From positions 26,177 through 90,176 of the forward strand of contig DDCH01000005.1 in assembly GCA_002335055.1 (NCBI GenBank): a stretch of DNA of 64,000 nucleotides, in the 5' to 3' direction. Of the stretch, positions 61,599 to 64,000 are shown piece after piece. The translations under genes and the position numbers were made by a program. Every line of letters starts with the position of its first letter. Position 1 is the stretch's first letter. Under the pieces are notes generated by a model. The model was given only the letters and a program-made list of their open reading frames with translations. It did not search any database and was not told the DNA's origin. The DNA is from Sulfurimonas sp. UBA2011. Its GTDB lineage: Bacteria; Campylobacterota; Campylobacteria; Campylobacterales; Sulfurimonadaceae.

Positions 61599-61713
61599 TT
61601 TCCCTGTAAGATTAAGGTTAACTTCGGAAATGAAGTACTAAAACTCTAATCATAGCTTAGAGCTAAAGAATGAGTTTAAGTAAAAGAAAAATAAACTAAG
61701 GACAGAATCGTTA

Positions 61714-62535
61714 ATGAACAAAAGACATATAACATCGTTATTCTCTCAAAACTTCGGTAAGTTTGCGAGTAAAGAGTTTCCAAAATGGTTTCAAAACATA
61801 GTAAATCAATCATATGTATCTCTCATGGGACTTGATATGAGTGACTTTTCTAAACCAAGTACATATAAAAGTTTAAATGCACTCTTTACAAGACACTTTA
61901 GAGAGGCAAGAACATTTTCTTTAGATGTTGGGGACTTTATCTCTCCATGTGACGCTCTTATTTCTGAGGCTGGAACTATTACAGATGATTATGCACTGCA
62001 AATCAAGGGTATGAGTTATAAGTGTGCTGATTTTATTGGGACTGAGTTTAGTGATGAGGAAAAAGCTATAGTAGAGAATGGTAGTTTTATAAACTGTTAC
62101 CTCTCACCTAAAGACTATCACCGTTATCATATACCGACAAATCTTAAGGTCTTAAAAGCTGTTCATGTTCCGGGAAAATTTTACCCTGTGAATATGCCAT
62201 CACTTAAAAAACGTCTTAACCTTTTTATAGAAAATGAACGAGTAGTTATTTTATGCGAAGCAAGTAATGGTAAAAAGTTTTATATAATCCTTGTAAGTGC
62301 TTTAAATGTTGGTGTTATGCAGGTGAGTTTTGAGCCTCTTATACAAACAAATGCAATTGCTTCATCACCTCAAACATATGAGTTTAAAGATTTATACCTC
62401 AATAAAGGTGATGACTTTGGCTGTTTTGAAATGGGTTCTACTATCATAATACTTAGTGAAAAAGATATGTTAGATGTAAATGTAGCTACAGGTGATAATG
62501 TAAAGTTCGCCCAAACCATCGCAAAACTGAAGTAA
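61714..62535 (+). CDS. psd: Phosphatidylserine decarboxylase
   Basis: A 273-residue pyruvoyl-dependent enzyme that makes phosphatidylethanolamine. The characteristic segments LSPKDYHRYHIPTNLKVLKA and VPGKFYPVNMPS are present. The self-cleavage site is the Ser of FEMGSTIIIL (LGST in most enzymes, MGST here), where the alpha chain begins with the pyruvoyl group. The protein should be bound to the inner membrane. It follows a 115-base gap after truD and has its own AAGGA ribosome site. Confidence 0.93.
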   Translation: MNKRHITSLFSQNFGKFASKEFPKWFQNIVNQSYVSLMGLDMSDFSKPSTYKSLNALFTRHFREARTFSLDVGDFISPCDALISEAGTITDDYALQIKGMSYKCADFIGTEFSDEEKAIVENGSFINCYLSPKDYHRYHIPTNLKVLKAVHVPGKFYPVNMPSLKKRLNLFIENERVVILCEASNGKKFYIILVSALNVGVMQVSFEPLIQTNAIASSPQTYEFKDLYLNKGDDFGCFEMGSTIIILSEKDMLDVNVATGDNVKFAQTIAKLK

Positions 62536-62540
62536 TCTTT

Positions 62541-62909
62541 ATGTATCAAGCTGAAAGAGATGAGCTTTTAGAATCAATCTTCAGCAATAAAAAAGTATTT
62601 GAAAAGCAGATAGTTTATTAGATCTTATAGAGAGTATGTCTAGTTCAACTTTAAGTAATGCCCTTATAAATGAAGTACTAAAAAGTGGTTTTGTAAAAAA
62701 AGAAAATATTTCAGAAGTGTAAAGATAAGATTCAAAAACTACAGGTTATGATAGCTGAAGCACAAGATAGTGAAGAGTTGGTAAAGTTAGAGTACAAAGA
62801 GGAAGCACTCGAAGTGAAACCTCTTGCATTTTTTAATGATGGATTATTACGCTTGCGTAATACTATGGTTGGTTATATGATGGGTATAGATTCTTACCTT
62901 AAACATTAA
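62541..62909 (+). pseudogene. Small gene broken by two frame changes
   Basis: From ATG 62541 the frame reads MYQAERDELLESIFSNKKVF then EKQIVY and stops. From 62609 a second frame gives DSLLDLIESMSSSTLSNALI and further to KKENISEV. From 62715 the first frame resumes with KCKDKIQKLQVMIAEAQDSE and ends GYMMGIDSYLKH at 62909. The three pieces join into one helical protein of about 122 residues if one base is added near 62,608 and one removed near 62,714. I do not recognise the family. It ends 11 bases inside the ychF gene, tail to tail. Confidence 0.5.
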
Positions 62910-63999
62910 ATCTAAAGTGCATAACATCACCATCTTGTACTATGTACTCTTTACCTTCTAGTCTCATTTTACCAGCATCTTTAGCACCAGCTTCACCATT
63001 ATTTTCTATAAAGTCATTAAATGCGATAACTTCTGCACGAATAAAACCTTTTTCAAAGTCATTGTGAATAGCAGCTGCCGCTCTAGGTGCAGTTGAGTTT
63101 TTCTTTATAGTCCATGCACGAACTTCTTGTACACCCGCTGTAAAGTAGCTCATGAGACCTAGTTTACCAAAACCTTTATGGATTATTTGCTCTAGTCCTG
63201 ACTCTTCTACACCCATTTCTGTTAAGAATTCTTGTGCTTCTTCATCATCAAGACCGATAAGCTCTTCTTCAACTTTTGCACAGAGTTTTATAAGCTCACA
63301 GTTGTTAGCCTCAGCATGTGCTTTTAGAAGTTTTACATACTCGTTATCTTCTAAAAGACCATCTTCGTCAGTATTAGCACCGTACATGATTTCTTTGTCA
63401 GTTAAAAAACGAACTTCATTTACAAGTTGTCTATACTCATCAGTATCTGTCTTATCATAGTTTCTTGCTAAGTTTCCATCAGCTAAAAATTCTAAAAGTT
63501 CTTCTGCAAACTCTAAAACAGCTTTAGCCGTTTTATCAGCTTTTGCTTGTTTTTTAAGTCTATCCATACGGTTTGAAAGGACTTCAATATCAGCAAGAAT
63601 TAACTCACCTTCAATAATCTCAACATCACGAATAGGGTCAATACTTCCTTCGTTATGTACAATGTTTTCATCATCAAAACAACGAACTATTTGAAGGATT
63701 ACTTCTGTTTCACGAATAGTGGAAAGAAACTTGTTTCCAAGACCTTCACCTTGAGAAGCACCTTTTACAAGACCTGCGATATCAACAAAGTCTAAAGTAG
63801 AGTACTGAATTTTTTCAGGATTAACAATCTTAGCTAACTGTGCTAAACGTTTATCAGGAACAGGAACAACGGCCTTATTTGGCTCAATTGTACAAAACGG
63901 ATAGTTTGCCGCCTCTGCATTTTGTGCCTTTGTAAGTGCATTAAAAGTTGTTGATTTACCTACGTTTGGAAGTCCTACAAGTCCGATTGATAATCCCAT
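62899..63999 (-). CDS. ychF: Redox-regulated ATPase YchF (Obg-family)
   Basis: A 366-residue universal P-loop protein that binds ATP more than GTP and associates with ribosomes. The N-terminal VGLPNVGKSTTFNALTKAQN (Walker A), TLDFVDIAGLVKGASQGEGL (G3 region) and RCFDDENIVHNEG segments are diagnostic. The C-terminal TGS-like domain ends YIVQDGDVMHFRFNV. Start and stop are both inside the window, with the ATG at 63999. The neighbour upstream is not visible. Confidence 0.96.
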   Translation of the reverse strand: MGLSIGLVGLPNVGKSTTFNALTKAQNAEAANYPFCTIEPNKAVVPVPDKRLAQLAKIVNPEKIQYSTLDFVDIAGLVKGASQGEGLGNKFLSTIRETEVILQIVRCFDDENIVHNEGSIDPIRDVEIIEGELILADIEVLSNRMDRLKKQAKADKTAKAVLEFAEELLEFLADGNLARNYDKTDTDEYRQLVNEVRFLTDKEIMYGANTDEDGLLEDNEYVKLLKAHAEANNCELIKLCAKVEEELIGLDDEEAQEFLTEMGVEESGLEQIIHKGFGKLGLMSYFTAGVQEVRAWTIKKNSTAPRAAAAIHNDFEKGFIRAEVIAFNDFIENNGEAGAKDAGKMRLEGKEYIVQDGDVMHFRFNV

Positions 64000-64000
64000 T

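Noticed and set aside
62541..62621. Independent 26-codon gene
   Set aside because: Its sequence joins smoothly to the following frames, so it is part of one broken gene and not a separate one.
1..64000. tRNA, rRNA or CRISPR loci
   Set aside because: I scanned the gaps by eye and saw no cloverleaf-like sequences, no rRNA segments and no regularly spaced repeats. A covariance-model scan would be needed to be certain for tRNAs.

Overview
This low-GC window reads as the chromosome of a Campylobacterota (Epsilonproteobacteria) member, most like Sulfurimonas and its relatives. Several things point there. A block runs aroB, MscS channel, mtaB and an FtsH-like AAA ATPase, an order I recall from Helicobacter pylori (HP0283-HP0286). 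A COG3400-type TrkA protein lies just upstream, and a BioV-type pimeloyl-ACP esterase just downstream. There is also a succinate dehydrogenase of the SdhA-SdhB-SdhE (CCG-domain) type, and tightly overlapping operons throughout. I could not run a search, so the taxonomic call is by recognition only.

Layout. 0-7 kb: the end of glyS, a sirtuin and an FAD oxidoreductase on +, then a minus-strand run of membrane and nuclease genes, then an alpha/beta hydrolase with a VanZ-like gene that carries an apparent frameshift. 7-18.5 kb: a long minus-strand run of housekeeping and envelope genes (truA, LptF/G-type permease, prepilin peptidase, uppS, coaBC, glmU, a purple-acid-phosphatase-like enzyme, a PAP2 phosphatase, a GT39 and a GT9 glycosyltransferase, a UPF0104 flippase-like protein). 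19-31.2 kb: an accessory region full of debris. It holds pieces of a REP-associated (RAYT/Y1) transposase, a three-gene MoxR-type AAA / ankyrin / metallopeptidase-like-VWA operon, a corrinoid adenosyltransferase, a methyltransferase, an RluA-like enzyme, a decayed Sau3AI-type restriction-modification pair, REP-like palindromes and an integrase tail. 31.2-38 kb: a compact seven-gene operon (GT39, UbiA, GtrA, DprE1, DprE2, GT39, HAD phosphatase). Its content and order mirror the mycobacterial decaprenylphosphoryl-arabinose pathway. 38-53.2 kb: plus-strand genes for a radical SAM protein, an LTA-synthase-like sulfatase, fliP, trmA, a COG3400 protein, aroB, MscS, mtaB, the FtsH paralogue, bioV, mog and an Omp85-type barrel. 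53.4-64 kb: exonuclease III, sdhEBA, a degenerate GGDEF protein, thiL, truD, psd, a decayed small gene and ychF.

How the genes work together. Two segments serve the cell envelope: 7.9-18.5 kb (undecaprenyl phosphate, UDP-GlcNAc, LPS export and sugar transfer) and 31.2-38 kb, which probably makes and transfers a polyprenyl-linked pentofuranose. The accessory region between them looks like a landing zone for mobile DNA. Its AAA/ankyrin/VWA operon is the best candidate for an uncharacterised system. The two ends of one transposase gene lie on either side of the segment that carries it, in the right order and on the same strand.

A recurring theme is broken genes. There are single or few-base frame changes in the VanZ-like gene, the Omp85 barrel, the GGDEF protein, a small membrane protein and a small gene beside ychF, plus clear decay in the restriction endonuclease and the transposase. 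Some could be assembly indels. The transposase and the restriction-modification pair show several independent lesions and look like true pseudogenes.
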